This document shows positions 1-8,900 of a stretch of 64,000 bases of DNA, in pieces. The number at the start of each line of letters is the position of its first letter. Position 1 is the stretch's first letter. Under the pieces are notes generated by a model, which ran no database searches, had not been told where the DNA came from, and worked only from the letters and a program-made list of their open reading frames with translations. Both the position numbers and the translations under genes were made by a program. Source of the stretch: Rhodoferax sediminis (GTDB taxonomy: Bacteria > Pseudomonadota > Gammaproteobacteria > Burkholderiales > Burkholderiaceae_C); contig NZ_CP035503.1 of the NCBI RefSeq assembly GCF_006970865.1, positions 3,733,001 to 3,797,000 on the forward strand. The letters are read 5' to 3'.

Positions 1-669
1 CTTGATCTGCGACAGCAGCGAATTGAAGTCGCTGGTGTTGCTGCTGTAGCGTTCATCCATCACCACGTCGAAGCCGGCCTTCTTCAGCATCGGCCGCGTG
101 CCTTCCGCCACGGACACGTCGAAGGCGTCGTCGGCGTACAGCAGCGCCACGGTTTTGGGCGGCGTCTTGAGCGCCTTCAGCATGTCGATGGTGCTGCCGA
201 AATAGTTGCTGGCCGGCGCCAGCGTGCCGAAGACGTACTTGAAATTACGCGCGAAGATCTGGTCCGAGGCGCCGCCGCCCTGCACCATCGGCACCTTGTA
301 TTTTTCCGACACGGCCGAGTCGGCCAGCGCGAAATTGCTGGCGAACGGGCCCAGCAGCAGATTGACCTTGTCCTGCGACACCAGTTGCGTGTACTGGCGC
401 ACGCTCAGGTTCACGTCGGACTGGTTGTCGTACAGCTTGAGCGCGAGCTTGTGCGACTGGCCTGTAATTTTGACACCGCCCGCCGCATTGATCTTGTCGA
501 TGGCGAGTTGATAGGCATCGCGGTAATAGCGGCCGGTGTTGGCGACCGGGCCAGTCAACTGCACCGAGGCGCCCAGGACGACATCCTGGGCCAGTGCCGC
601 ACCTGCGGGAGCCGCGGCAATGCAGGCGGCGAGAAGACTGAACAGCAGGCGCGAACGGTTTAGCGACAT
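1..669 (-). CDS. ABC transporter substrate-binding protein, branched-chain amino acid type (partial)
   Basis: The first 223 residues are visible; the 3' end lies outside the window. Residues 1-28 form a Sec signal peptide (MSLNRSR, hydrophobic core, A-L-A-Q cleavage region). The mature part begins [18 protein letters not shown] and continues with [17 protein letters not shown], the typical start of periplasmic LivK-like type I binding proteins. It should bind a small ligand in the periplasm and deliver it to an ABC permease; the ligand cannot be read from sequence. ATG at 667-669 follows an AAAGGA ribosome site. No permease or ATPase gene is visible on the window side, so any partners lie to the left. 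Confidence 0.85.
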   Translation of the reverse strand, partial: MSLNRSRLLFSLLAACIAAAPAGAALAQDVVLGASVQLTGPVANTGRYYRDAYQLAIDKINAAGGVKITGQSHKLALKLYDNQSDVNLSVRQYTQLVSQDKVNLLLGPFASNFALADSAVSEKYKVPMVQGGGASDQIFARNFKYVFGTLAPASNYFGSTIDMLKALKTPPKTVALLYADDAFDVSVAEGTRPMLKKAGFDVVMDERYSSNTSDFNSLLSQIK

Positions 670-975
670 GGCGCATCCTTTCTGGTTGGATTCTGTAGGA
701 GTTGCCACCCACGGCACTCCGGGGAGGCGAGCTTACGCTTTCAATCATATGAATGCAAACGATCCAGCCGTGTTTAGGGCCATTCGGTGACATCGGCAAA
801 TGTCTCTCATTTATTCGGATTTTAAAAAAATAATGGCTGCAGACCGCACCAGTTATTCGCCATATGCTATATTTATTGCAGCACTTCAAGCTTGAAGCAA
901 CGTCAAAAACCATGCGGTGAAACCCCTCGCCCATCAGGGAAAACATGGAGGGCACCGGTGTCTTGCGACGCTGTT
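670..975. other. Intergenic region with one perfect palindrome
   Basis: No gene is seen in these 306 bases. They lie upstream of the binding-protein gene and so should hold its promoter. The part at 820-880 is AT-rich against a GC-rich background. A perfect 14-bp palindrome, CTTCAAGCTTGAAG, lies at 884-897 and could be an operator, but nothing identifies the regulator. Confidence 0.35.
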
Positions 976-1719
976 TTAACGCCGGATTTTCTGCAACCCG
1001 GCGACCGCCGCGCGCAAATCGGCCGCCCAGGCGCGCCGGTCCCGGCCGTGCGCCCGCTGCGGCTCGCCGAACGACACTACGGCAACCAGGCCTCGTGCAC
1101 TGAGCGTGCGCCAGATGGAGCCGCCCAGCGTCTCGTCACCAACATAACTCGGCGCACGGCTTGGCCCGCCGCTGGCCGCGTCGACGAATTGCAACGCCAG
1201 TGGCTGTATCGGCGCCTGCGCTGAAATGGCCGCCTGAATCAGGTTGGCATGAAACGGCAGCAGCCGCCCGCCGTCGCCCGTGGTGCCTTCGGGGAACACC
1301 GCCACCACGTCGCCGGCGCGCAGGGCTTCGGCCATATGGTGCACCACGCGCATCGCGTCGCGCCGCGATGCGCGCTCGATGTAGAGCGTGCCGGCCGCGT
1401 TGGCCAGGGTGCTCACCAGCGGCCAGCCCTGCACGTCGGACTTGGAGACAAAGCGGCAGTGGCGCGCCGCATGCATCACCACGATGTCCAGCCACGAGAT
1501 GTGGTTGGACACCAGCAGCATCGGCCCGATGGCGGGCGGCTGCCCGCGGACTACCAATTTGATAGCTAAATGTTGAAGCAGTTCAAGGGCCCAGGCCTGA
1601 ACGCGTACATCTTTTTGCGGCTGGGACAAGCGCGGGAACAGCAGCACGATGGTGCACAGGCCGGCCAGGACATGAACCAGCCCGCGCAGCAGCTTCCACG
1701 CCGCCCTGAGCTGGTTCAT
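976..1719 (-). CDS. plsC: Lysophospholipid acyltransferase (PlsC family)
   Basis: A 247-residue membrane acyltransferase of the 1-acylglycerol-3-phosphate acyltransferase family, which adds the second acyl chain in phospholipid synthesis. Seen: a hydrophobic N-terminal segment (about 8-30), the catalytic HX4D motif N-H-I-S-W-L-D (H73, D78) and the glycerol-phosphate-binding block FPEGTT (141-146). It is the last gene of the run yqgE-ruvX-pyrR-pyrB-pyrC', 189 bases after pyrC', so it may have its own promoter. A copy of the dispersed AT-rich repeat (1552-1602) forms part of the coding region around LAIKLVVRG. PlsC or a related lipid acyltransferase such as an ornithine-lipid enzyme cannot be separated from sequence alone. 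Confidence 0.85.
   Translation of the reverse strand: MNQLRAAWKLLRGLVHVLAGLCTIVLLFPRLSQPQKDVRVQAWALELLQHLAIKLVVRGQPPAIGPMLLVSNHISWLDIVVMHAARHCRFVSKSDVQGWPLVSTLANAAGTLYIERASRRDAMRVVHHMAEALRAGDVVAVFPEGTTGDGGRLLPFHANLIQAAISAQAPIQPLALQFVDAASGGPSRAPSYVGDETLGGSIWRTLSARGLVAVVSFGEPQRAHGRDRRAWAADLRAAVAGLQKIRR
1552..1602. repeat. Dispersed repeat copy inside plsC
   Basis: TACCAATTTGATAGCTAAAT, then CAGTTCAAGGGCCCAGGCCTGAA. Both halves of the family are recognisable and the frame of plsC is kept. Confidence 0.55.
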
Positions 1720-1908
1720 GCGTGTAAACGTCGAGAACGCAGCGAAGGGCCGCCCCGAGCAAGTTCAGCCCTCTCGGGGCCGGGCCGAAGTGTGATGCCT
1801 CGGCACGTGCATAGCGCAGGCCCGGCATGGGCTCGCTTCACTGTACAGCTGCGCGCACGGACGCTACGCGAGCCCAGCGCAGCACACGCAGTGGCAAGCG
1901 TGGGGGTT

Positions 1909-3207
1909 TTACGTGGCACGTTCAAACGCCACCTGTCCGCCCACGATGGTGCAGCGCACGCGCCCGGGCAGCGCGTAACCGGAAAACGGCGTGTGCTTGC
2001 CCTGGCTGCACAGCGCGTCGGGCCGCACCGTCCATTCGTCCTGGGGGTCGAAGATGCAGACATCGGCGACGCCGCCCGCCACCAGCTGGCCGGCGCTGGC
2101 CTGCAAGGTGCCCAGCGCCGCGCCCAGCACGCGCGCCGGCTCGCTGGTCAGCACCGCCAGCGCGCGCGTGAGGCCCACGCCACTTTCCTGACCCCACTTG
2201 AGCGCCAGGCTCAGCAGCAACTCGACGCCGGTGGCGCCGGCCTCGGCCTCGGCAAATGGCAGCGCCTTGGCGTCTTCATCGACCGGTGTGTGGTCGGACA
2301 CCAGGGCATCGATGGTGCCGTCGGCTAGGCCCTCGCGGATCGCATCGCGGTCGCGCTGCTGGCGCAGCGGCGGGTTCAGGCGGGCCCGGCTGTCGAAGTA
2401 GCCGATGTCGGTGTCGGTCAGGTGCAGCGAATTGATGCTGACGTCGCAGGTCACGTCAAGGCCCTCGTCCCTGGCCTGGCGCACCAGGGCCACGCCGGCC
2501 GCACTGCTGAGGCGGCAAATGTGCACGCGCGCGCCGGTTGCCTTTGTGAGTTCGAAGATGGTGTGCAGCGCAATCGTCTCGGCCGCCACCGGCACGCCCG
2601 CCAGGCCCATGCGGGTGGCCAGCGGGCCGCTGGCCGCCACGCCCGTGCCCAGATACAGCTCCTGTGGACGCAACCAGACCGTGTAGCCGAAGGTGCCGGC
2701 GTACTGCAGCGCGCGCAGCAGCACCTGCGTGTTGGCCAGCGGCACCTCGGCCTGCCCGAAGCCCACGCAGCCCGCCTCGGTCAGCTCGACCATCTCGGTC
2801 AGCACCTCGCCGTGCAGGTTGCGCGTCAGGGCGCCGAGCGGAAAGACGCGGGCCTGATGCAGCTTTTCGGCGCGCATTTTCAGCATCTCCACCAGGCCCG
2901 GCTCGTCGAGCACCGGATCGGTGTCGGGCGCGCACACCAGGCTGGTGATGCCGCCGGCCACGGCCGCGGCCATTTCGGACTCCAGCATGCCTTCGTGCTC
3001 ATGGCCGGGCTCGCGCAGCCGCACGGCCAGGTCCACCAGGCCGGGCGCCACAACACAACCCGACGCATCCAGAGTCCGGTTTGGCAAAAAACCATCCGCT
3101 ACATTTTTAATAGCTATGATGCGGCCTGCAGCAAGGGCTACATCGCATATTTCATCGAAATTCGTGGCGGGATCGATGACCCGGCCGTTCTTGATCAGGA
3201 TCTTCAT
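1909..3207 (-). CDS. pyrX: Dihydroorotase-like protein, catalytically inactive (PyrC'/PyrX)
   Basis: 432 residues with the dihydroorotase fold, following pyrB in the same direction. The metal-binding DxHxHxR motif is D59-L-A-V-R-L-R65: both His are replaced (A61, R63). The usual second-shell His sites are also lost: VTCDVSINSLHLTD where active enzymes have a His after the Pro, and SDHTPVDED where they have TDHAPH. This matches the known non-catalytic PyrC' of pseudomonads, which is needed for aspartate transcarbamoylase assembly. That role is inferred here from family and context. A true dihydroorotase must lie elsewhere in the genome. A copy of the dispersed repeat (3098-3145) encodes residues about 21-37. 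Confidence 0.88.
   Translation of the reverse strand: MKILIKNGRVIDPATNFDEICDVALAAGRIIAIKNVADGFLPNRTLDASGCVVAPGLVDLAVRLREPGHEHEGMLESEMAAAVAGGITSLVCAPDTDPVLDEPGLVEMLKMRAEKLHQARVFPLGALTRNLHGEVLTEMVELTEAGCVGFGQAEVPLANTQVLLRALQYAGTFGYTVWLRPQELYLGTGVAASGPLATRMGLAGVPVAAETIALHTIFELTKATGARVHICRLSSAAGVALVRQARDEGLDVTCDVSINSLHLTDTDIGYFDSRARLNPPLRQQRDRDAIREGLADGTIDALVSDHTPVDEDAKALPFAEAEAGATGVELLLSLALKWGQESGVGLTRALAVLTSEPARVLGAALGTLQASAGQLVAGGVADVCIFDPQDEWTVRPDALCSQGKHTPFSGYALPGRVRCTIVGGQVAFERAT
3098..3145. repeat. Dispersed repeat copy inside the inactive dihydroorotase gene
   Basis: GCTACATTTTTAATAGCTATG, then GCAGCAAGGGCTACATCGC, near the start of pyrC'. AT-rich against the GC-rich gene, in frame, and encoding the DVALAAGRIIAIKNVA region. 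Confidence 0.55.
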
Positions 3208-3264
3208 GCTGTGTCTGCCTTGTCGCTCACTGGAATACCTTCGTGCGCACTGCGGTGCGAGCTT

Positions 3265-3283
3265 GCTTGGGGCGGCCCGGCGC
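3265..3283. repeat. GC-rich repeat fragment between pyrC' and pyrB
   Basis: GCTTGGGGCGGCCCGGCGC, identical to 60179-60197 in the acyl-CoA ligase gene. It lies in the 81 bases between pyrB and pyrC', just after a CGCAC-TGCG-GTGCG hairpin. A diverged inverse copy (GGGCCGCCCCGAGC, about 1748-1761) lies in the pyrC'-plsC gap. Confidence 0.65.
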
Positions 3284-3288
3284 GGCGC

Positions 3289-4251
3289 TCATGCCTCGTT
3301 GCCCGCCACGATGCTCATCACCGCCATGCGCACCGCGATGCCAAAGGTCACCTGCGGCAGGATCACGCTTTGCCGGCCATCCACCACGGCCGAGTCGATC
3401 TCCACACCGCGGTTGATGGGCCCGGGGTGCATCACGATGGCGTCGGGTTTGGCCAGTTCCAGCTTGGCGGTGGTGAGTCCGTAACTCTTGGAAAACTCCT
3501 GGCTGGAGGGCAGCAGCGCCCCGCTCATGCGTTCGTTCTGCAGGCGCAGCATGATGATCACATCGCAGCCGCGGATGCCTTCCTCCAGCGTGTGGCACAC
3601 GCGCACGCCCATGGGCGCCATGTCCGCGGGCACCAGCGTCTTGGGGCCGACCACGCGCACCTCGGCGCAGCCCAGCGTGGTCAGCGCATGAATGTCGGAG
3701 CGCGCCACGCGCGAGTGCAGCACGTCGCCGACGATGGCCACCGTGAGGTTGGAAAAATCCTTCTTGAAGTGCCGGATGGTGTACATGTCCAGCAGGCCCT
3801 GTGTCGGATGCGAGTGGCGCCCGTCGCCCGCGTTGACCACATGCACATGCGGCGCCGCGTGCTGGGCAATCAGGTACGGCGCGCCCGATTCGCTATGGCG
3901 CACGACGAACATGTCGGCCGCCATGGCGCTGAGGTTGGCAATGGTGTCCAGCAGCGACTCGCCCTTGGACGCCGAGGAGCGCGCGATGTCGAGGTTGATG
4001 ACGTCGGCGGACATGCGCTTGGCCGCGATCTCGAAGGTGGTGCGGGTGCGCGTGGAGTTCTCGAAGAACAGGTTGAACACGCTCTTGCCGCGCAGCAGCG
4101 GGACCTTCTTGACCTCGCGGTCGCTGACGCTGACGAAGTTGGCCGCGGTGTCGAGAATATGCATCAGGGTGCTTTTGGGAAGCCCCTCGATGGACAGCAA
4201 ATGGACCAGCTCGCCGTTCTTGTTGAGTTGCGGATTGCGTTGGTTCTGCAC
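3289..4251 (-). CDS. pyrB: Aspartate carbamoyltransferase catalytic subunit
   Basis: 320 residues; condenses carbamoyl phosphate with aspartate in the second step of pyrimidine synthesis. The carbamoyl-phosphate loop STRTRTTFE (66-74) and [11 protein letters not shown] are present. The start is GTG at 4249-4251, right after the pyrR stop, with a GGAGG ribosome site about ten bases upstream inside the end of pyrR, so translation is probably coupled to pyrR. The inactive dihydroorotase follows 81 bases downstream, as in class A ATCase operons, where PyrB and PyrC' form a dodecamer. No pyrI is seen. Confidence 0.95.
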   Translation of the reverse strand: MQNQRNPQLNKNGELVHLLSIEGLPKSTLMHILDTAANFVSVSDREVKKVPLLRGKSVFNLFFENSTRTRTTFEIAAKRMSADVINLDIARSSASKGESLLDTIANLSAMAADMFVVRHSESGAPYLIAQHAAPHVHVVNAGDGRHSHPTQGLLDMYTIRHFKKDFSNLTVAIVGDVLHSRVARSDIHALTTLGCAEVRVVGPKTLVPADMAPMGVRVCHTLEEGIRGCDVIIMLRLQNERMSGALLPSSQEFSKSYGLTTAKLELAKPDAIVMHPGPINRGVEIDSAVVDGRQSVILPQVTFGIAVRMAVMSIVAGNEA

Positions 4252-4253
4252 GG

Positions 4254-4751
4254 TCAGTGGTCCTCCACATGAAAGCTGAATACGCCGGCCTCGTCGCGCG
4301 CCAGCGCCAGCGACTGGGAGGCTGGCAGGGTGACCCGCGCGGCCGCAAAGTCCGCCTGGATCGGCAACTCGCGCCCGCCCCGGTCCACCAGCACCGCGAG
4401 CCGGACGCTGGCAGGGCGGCCGAAATCAAAAAGTTCGTTGAGGACCGCGCGGATGGTGCGGCCGGTATACAGCACGTCGTCGAGCACGATGATGTCGGCC
4501 CCGTTCACATCGAACGGCAGCACCGTCTGTCCGCCCGACGACAGGCCGCGCTGCGCAAAATCGTCGCGGTGCAGGGCCGACGAAATGACACCGGACTCAT
4601 GCGGCCGGTTCAGGTCTTTTTGCAGCCGCTGCGCCAGCCAGGCGCCGCCCGAGGTGATGCCCACCAGCCGGGTTTGCGGGCCGCACAGCAAACCGACGCC
4701 GCGCAGCAACTCGCGGTACAGCGCTTCGGCATCGAGCGCGAGAATACTCAT
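4254..4751 (-). CDS. pyrR: PyrR bifunctional regulator / uracil phosphoribosyltransferase
   Basis: 165 residues of the type I phosphoribosyltransferase fold. The PRPP loop is [11 protein letters not shown] (about 89-99). In Gram-positives PyrR controls attenuation of pyr operons and also converts uracil to UMP; in proteobacteria the regulatory role is less clear. It overlaps ruvX by four bases (ATGA) and is two bases from pyrB, so it is co-transcribed with the ATCase genes. No PyrR-type RNA anti-antiterminator was recognised near it. Confidence 0.92.
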   Translation of the reverse strand: MSILALDAEALYRELLRGVGLLCGPQTRLVGITSGGAWLAQRLQKDLNRPHESGVISSALHRDDFAQRGLSSGGQTVLPFDVNGADIIVLDDVLYTGRTIRAVLNELFDFGRPASVRLAVLVDRGGRELPIQADFAAARVTLPASQSLALARDEAGVFSFHVEDH

Positions 4752-5164
4752 GGGATGCTCCTCAAAAATTGCTCCAGAATGATGCAGGCCGCCGCCGCGT
4801 CGGCGTCTTTGGCACCGGCCGCCAGCGCTTCGGTGGTGCTGTAGCGCTCGTCCACCTCGAACACCGGCAATCCGAAGCGGCCCCGCAGCTGGCGCGCGAA
4901 CTTGCGCGCGCGTGCGGTGTTCTCATGGGCCGCGCCATCCGGATGAAAGGGAACGCCGACCACCAGTGCATCGGGTTGCCACTCTTCGATGCGCGCCTGT
5001 ACCAGCGCAAAACGCGCGTCGCCTTCGGCCTTGATGGTGGCCTGCGGCTGTGCGCTGCGCAGCAGCCGGTTGCCGACGGCCACGCCAGTGCGCTTGAGTC
5101 CAAAATCGAAAGCCAGAAACGTTTGCAGATGAAGAGGTACGTCGGGTCGGACCAACGAGCTCAT
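4748..5164 (-). CDS. ruvX: Putative Holliday junction resolvase RuvX / pre-16S rRNA nuclease YqgF
   Basis: 138 residues with the RNase H-like fold of YqgF: the first acidic residue is D20 in AFDFGLKRTGVAVG, followed by VVGVPFHPDG and the C-terminal VDERYSTTEA with the conserved D-E-R. Members have been described both as pre-16S rRNA 5'-end nucleases and as Holliday junction resolvases. It overlaps yqgE upstream and pyrR downstream by four bases each, which is the usual yqgE-yqgF pairing. Confidence 0.92.
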   Translation of the reverse strand: MSSLVRPDVPLHLQTFLAFDFGLKRTGVAVGNRLLRSAQPQATIKAEGDARFALVQARIEEWQPDALVVGVPFHPDGAAHENTARARKFARQLRGRFGLPVFEVDERYSTTEALAAGAKDADAAAACIILEQFLRSIP

Positions 5165-5760
5165 GCATGCCCCGCCTGCGGCGACAACGTCCAGGCCTCA
5201 AGGCCGAGCAGGGCCAGAGCCCGGTCGTAGCGCTGCTCCACCGGGGTGTCGAAAATCACGGCGGTGTCCGCCCCGACCGTGAGCCAGCTGTTCTCGGCCA
5301 GTTCCGATTCGAGCTGGCCCTCGCCCCAGGCCGAGTAGCCCAGCGAAACCAGCACGCGGCGCGGCCCGGCGCCCGTCGACAGGGCCTCCAGCACATCCTT
5401 CGAGGTGGTCATTTCCAGCCCCCCCGGAATCGACATGGTGGAGGCATAGGCGGTCTCGCTGGAGCTGGCGTCGCCCGTCAGCATGGTTTCGTGCAGCACA
5501 AAGCCGCGCTCGGTCTGCACCGGTCCGCCCTGGAACACGGGCACCTCGACCAGGTCGTCGCGCTGCAGCGACAACTCGACCTTGTCGAACAGGTTTTTGA
5601 GGTTGAGGTCGCTGGGCTTGTTGATGATCAGCCCGAGCGCGCCGCGTTCGCTGTGCTCGCACAGGTAAATGACGCTTTTGGCAAACGTCGCGTCGCGCAA
5701 CCCCGGCATGGCGATCAGGAAGTGATGCGTCAGGTTGATGGGGGCAGAGTCCGCGGGCAT
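5161..5760 (-). CDS. yqgE: YqgE/AlgH family protein (UPF0301)
   Basis: 199 residues, the full family length. It begins with the typical LTHHFLIAMPGLRDATFAKSVIYLCEH block and continues GALGLIINKP and VFQGGPV, all conserved in UPF0301. The function is not established; in Pseudomonas AlgH was linked to alginate regulation. It is the first gene of the yqgE-ruvX-pyrR-pyrB operon. The 166 bases upstream up to the end of chpA hold a copy of the dispersed repeat. Confidence 0.9.
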   Translation of the reverse strand: MPADSAPINLTHHFLIAMPGLRDATFAKSVIYLCEHSERGALGLIINKPSDLNLKNLFDKVELSLQRDDLVEVPVFQGGPVQTERGFVLHETMLTGDASSSETAYASTMSIPGGLEMTTSKDVLEALSTGAGPRRVLVSLGYSAWGEGQLESELAENSWLTVGADTAVIFDTPVEQRYDRALALLGLEAWTLSPQAGHA

Positions 5761-5871
5761 GATGCCAATTTTACCCTTGCCGTCGGAACACCTCGCCTTC
5801 CTGCAAAGGCCGGGGACTGGCCGGCCGTGCAGCAGGTGCGCGTACCTCGCCGCGCGACTCGAGGGTCAACC

Positions 5872-5934
5872 GATAGCTATCAATCAGATAGCTAAAAGCT
5901 CCCGTCATGCCTGGGTTAAGCCCTGCTCAGGCCG
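5872..5934. repeat. Dispersed repeat copy (yqgE/chpA intergenic)
   Basis: AT-rich GATAGCTATCAATC-AGATAGCT followed by GTTAAGCCCTGCTCAGGCC. This resembles the other copies in the window: a paired GCTAT/ATAGC block followed after 20-30 bases by (AA)GGGCT and GGCC-like sequence, here in the opposite order or strand. The last eight bases overlap the end of chpA. Confidence 0.55.
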
Positions 5935-8900
5935 GAATTTCCGTGGCGCAATAGCGCCGCACCAGGCTGAGCAACTCTTCTTCCGAATAGGGCTTGCCCA
6001 GGTAGTGGTTAACGCCCAGTTGCTTGGCATGCTCGCGGTGTTTCTCGGCAATGCGCGAGGTGATCATGACGATCGGCAAATCGTGCATGCGCTGGTCGCC
6101 CCGAATGTTGCGCGCCAGATCGAAGCCATCCATGCGCGGCATTTCGATGTCGGACAGCACGAGCGCCGGACGCTCCTCGGCCAGCCGCTCCAGCGCCTGC
6201 AAACCGTCCACGGCCAGTGCCACCCGATAGCCCTCGCGCTGCAGCAGGCGCTGCGTCACACGGCGCACCGTGATGGAATCGTCGACCACCAGTATCAAGG
6301 GAACCTGGGGTGGCAACGCGAGCCCGGCGGCCCCTCCCGCAGCGCCCGAGCCCGCGTGCTCCAGAACGTCGGGCTGCGCCTGGTCGGCACTCATCAAGCG
6401 GGCCTGCTCGCCATACACCGATGCCAGCGCCACCGGGTTGTAAATCAGCACCGCCGCGCCCGAGGCCAGCACGGTCATGCCGGCCAGCCCGGGCAGTCGC
6501 GACAGCTGCGGCCCGAGGTTTTTCACCACCACTTCCTGGTTGCCCAGCACTTCATCGACGTGCAAGGCCACGCGCTGCGCCGCGCTGCGCAGCACCAGGA
6601 TCGGCAGTGTCTTGCCCTGGGTTTCGCTGCTTCTGCGGGACGACTGCAACAGCGCACCCGACCAGAAAAACGGGATCGACTCCCCACCGAATTCGAACGT
6701 GCCGCTGTTGTAGGCCTGCTGCAATTCTCTGGCGGTGGCACGGCGCACAATTTCCACCAGGTTGGAAGGCACGCCGATCAACTGGCTGCCCGTGCGCAGC
6801 ATGACCACCTGGGTGACCGCCGTGGTCAAAGGCAATACCAGCTTGAAGCCGGCGCCCTTGCCCGCCTCGGTCGAGGTCTCGATGCGCCCGCCCAGTGCGT
6901 TGACTTCGGCACGCACGACATCCATGCCGATACCGCGCCCGGCCAGCTCGTTCACCTGGGCCGCCGTGGAAAAACCCGGCATGAAAATGAAATCGGCGGC
7001 CTCTGCATCCGACAGCGCCTGGTGCGCCGAAATCAGGCCCTGGGCCAGCGCTTTTGCGCGAATGCCGGCAACATCCAGGCCGGCGCCATCGTCGCGAAAC
7101 TCGACCGAGACGTCGTTGCCGGCCTGATGCAGGCCAATCGTGATGGTGCCCACGGGATCCTTGCCGAGCCGGGTGCGCACCTCGGCGTCCTCGATGCCGT
7201 GCGCGACGCAGTTGCGCAGCAGGTGTTCAAACGCGGGGGTCATGCGGTCCAGCACGCCGCGATCCATCTCGATGGAGCCGCCCGTGATGTCGAGCTTGAC
7301 CTGCCGGCCCGTGTCCTTGGAAGCCTGCCGCACCACGCGGTACAGGCGGTCCGAAATGCCCTCGAACTCCACCATGCGCGTGCGCAGCAGGTCGCGCTGC
7401 AGCTCGCGGGTCTGGCGCGCCTGGGCGTTCAAATCGTCTTCGGTGGCCTCTACCGTGCGCTGCAGGCTGCGCTGCACGGTGGCGACGTCGTTCACCGATT
7501 CGGCCATCATCCGGGTCAGCTCCTGCACCCGGGTAAAGCGGTCGAATTCCAGTGGGTCGAAGGTCTGCTGCGAATCCTTGGCCTGGGCCAGACGCGACTG
7601 CATCTGCGTTTCCGCCTGCAACTCGATGTCGCGCAACTGCTGGCGCAAGCGGTCCAGGTTGCCTGTGAGGTCGCCCAGCGAGCCGCGCAACTGGGCGATC
7701 TCGGACTCCAGCCGCGTGCGCGTGATCATGACCTCGCCGGCCTGGTTCACGAGCCGGTCCAGCAGTTGGGAGCGCACCCGCACGGCGTGATTCGAGGCCT
7801 GGCGCAGCGGCGCCAGCACGTTGCTTGCCGGCAGGGCAATCACGCCGCGCTTTGGCGCTGCTGCGACCGCGCCGGATTCGGCGACAGGCGCAGCGGCTGG
7901 AGTGGCCGGCGGCGCCGACTCCTGCAGGGTTGTTGTCAATGGCAACAGGTGCGCAGGCTCGGCCATGGCCTGCTGCCGCAAGTGGTCAAAAATACCCTGC
8001 ATCGCATCAAAGCGGGCCAGCAGCGGCTCCAGCTGCTGCGTTTGCAGCTCGTCCGTGCCGAGATGCTCGATGTCGGACTCCAGCAGGTGTGCCATTTCGC
8101 CCAGCCGCAGCGCACCGGCCAGCCGCGCGCTGCCCTTGAGCGTGTGCAGGGTGCGCAGCACTTCGCTGCGCGCACCCTGATTGGCGGGGCGGGCCGACCA
8201 CTGGCGCAAGGCTCCGCCCAGCTGGGGCAGCAGTTCCGCCGCTTCTTCTTCAAAGATCGGGAACAAATCGTGGTCAACGGCGTCGACCGCGTCGATATCG
8301 TCGTGCCGCTCCTGCGTGATCGTGCGGGTTTCGGCAGGCGTTTGCGGGGGTGCCGCAAATCGCATCGGCACCGGGGCCAGGCGACCCAGCTCAACCACAT
8401 TGGTGAGGGGCGCGGCATCCTGCGCTGGCGTCTCCTCTTGCGGAGCGTCCTGAACGACGGCCTCGGCAGGCGGCTCCGCAGCCAGAACACCCCTGAGCGC
8501 CAACAACAGCTCCTCATTGGGATCCTTCAGGAAACCGGCGGCGAACTGATGCAGCAAGCGCCGGATGTCATCGGCGGCGTCGTTGAAGACTTTGCCCTGC
8601 CAGGGCGTTCCGCGCGTCTGCAACTGCACGTGCAAGAGCGCATGTTCCAGGCCACGGGCGAGCTCCGACAGCGCATGGAAACCCACGGCGGCAGAGCTGC
8701 CCGCCAGCGAATGCGCCAGCGCAACGGTGGAATCGGGGAGTGGCTGGTGCAATTCCATGGCCCACTCGGCCAACTCGGTGACCAACCGGCGCGACCATTC
8801 GTCGGCTTCGTTCAGATAAACGTTGAACAGCGGGATACCGATGCGTAGCGGGCCAATCACCTTGACCGGCTCGTCGCTGGCCGCGCCGGCCGGACCCTCA

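Noticed and set aside
884..897. Perfect palindrome CTTCAAGCTTGAAG as a defined operator
   Set aside because: Kept only as a note: a 14-bp palindrome without a second copy or an adjacent regulator gene is weak evidence.
2422..4272. A 616-codon open frame on the plus strand
   Set aside because: Antisense to pyrC' and pyrB; no recognisable motif.
5735..8848. A 1037-codon open frame on the plus strand
   Set aside because: It lies antisense to chpA and is a by-product of high GC at third positions; its translation is His/Arg/Gln-rich and shows no family motif.
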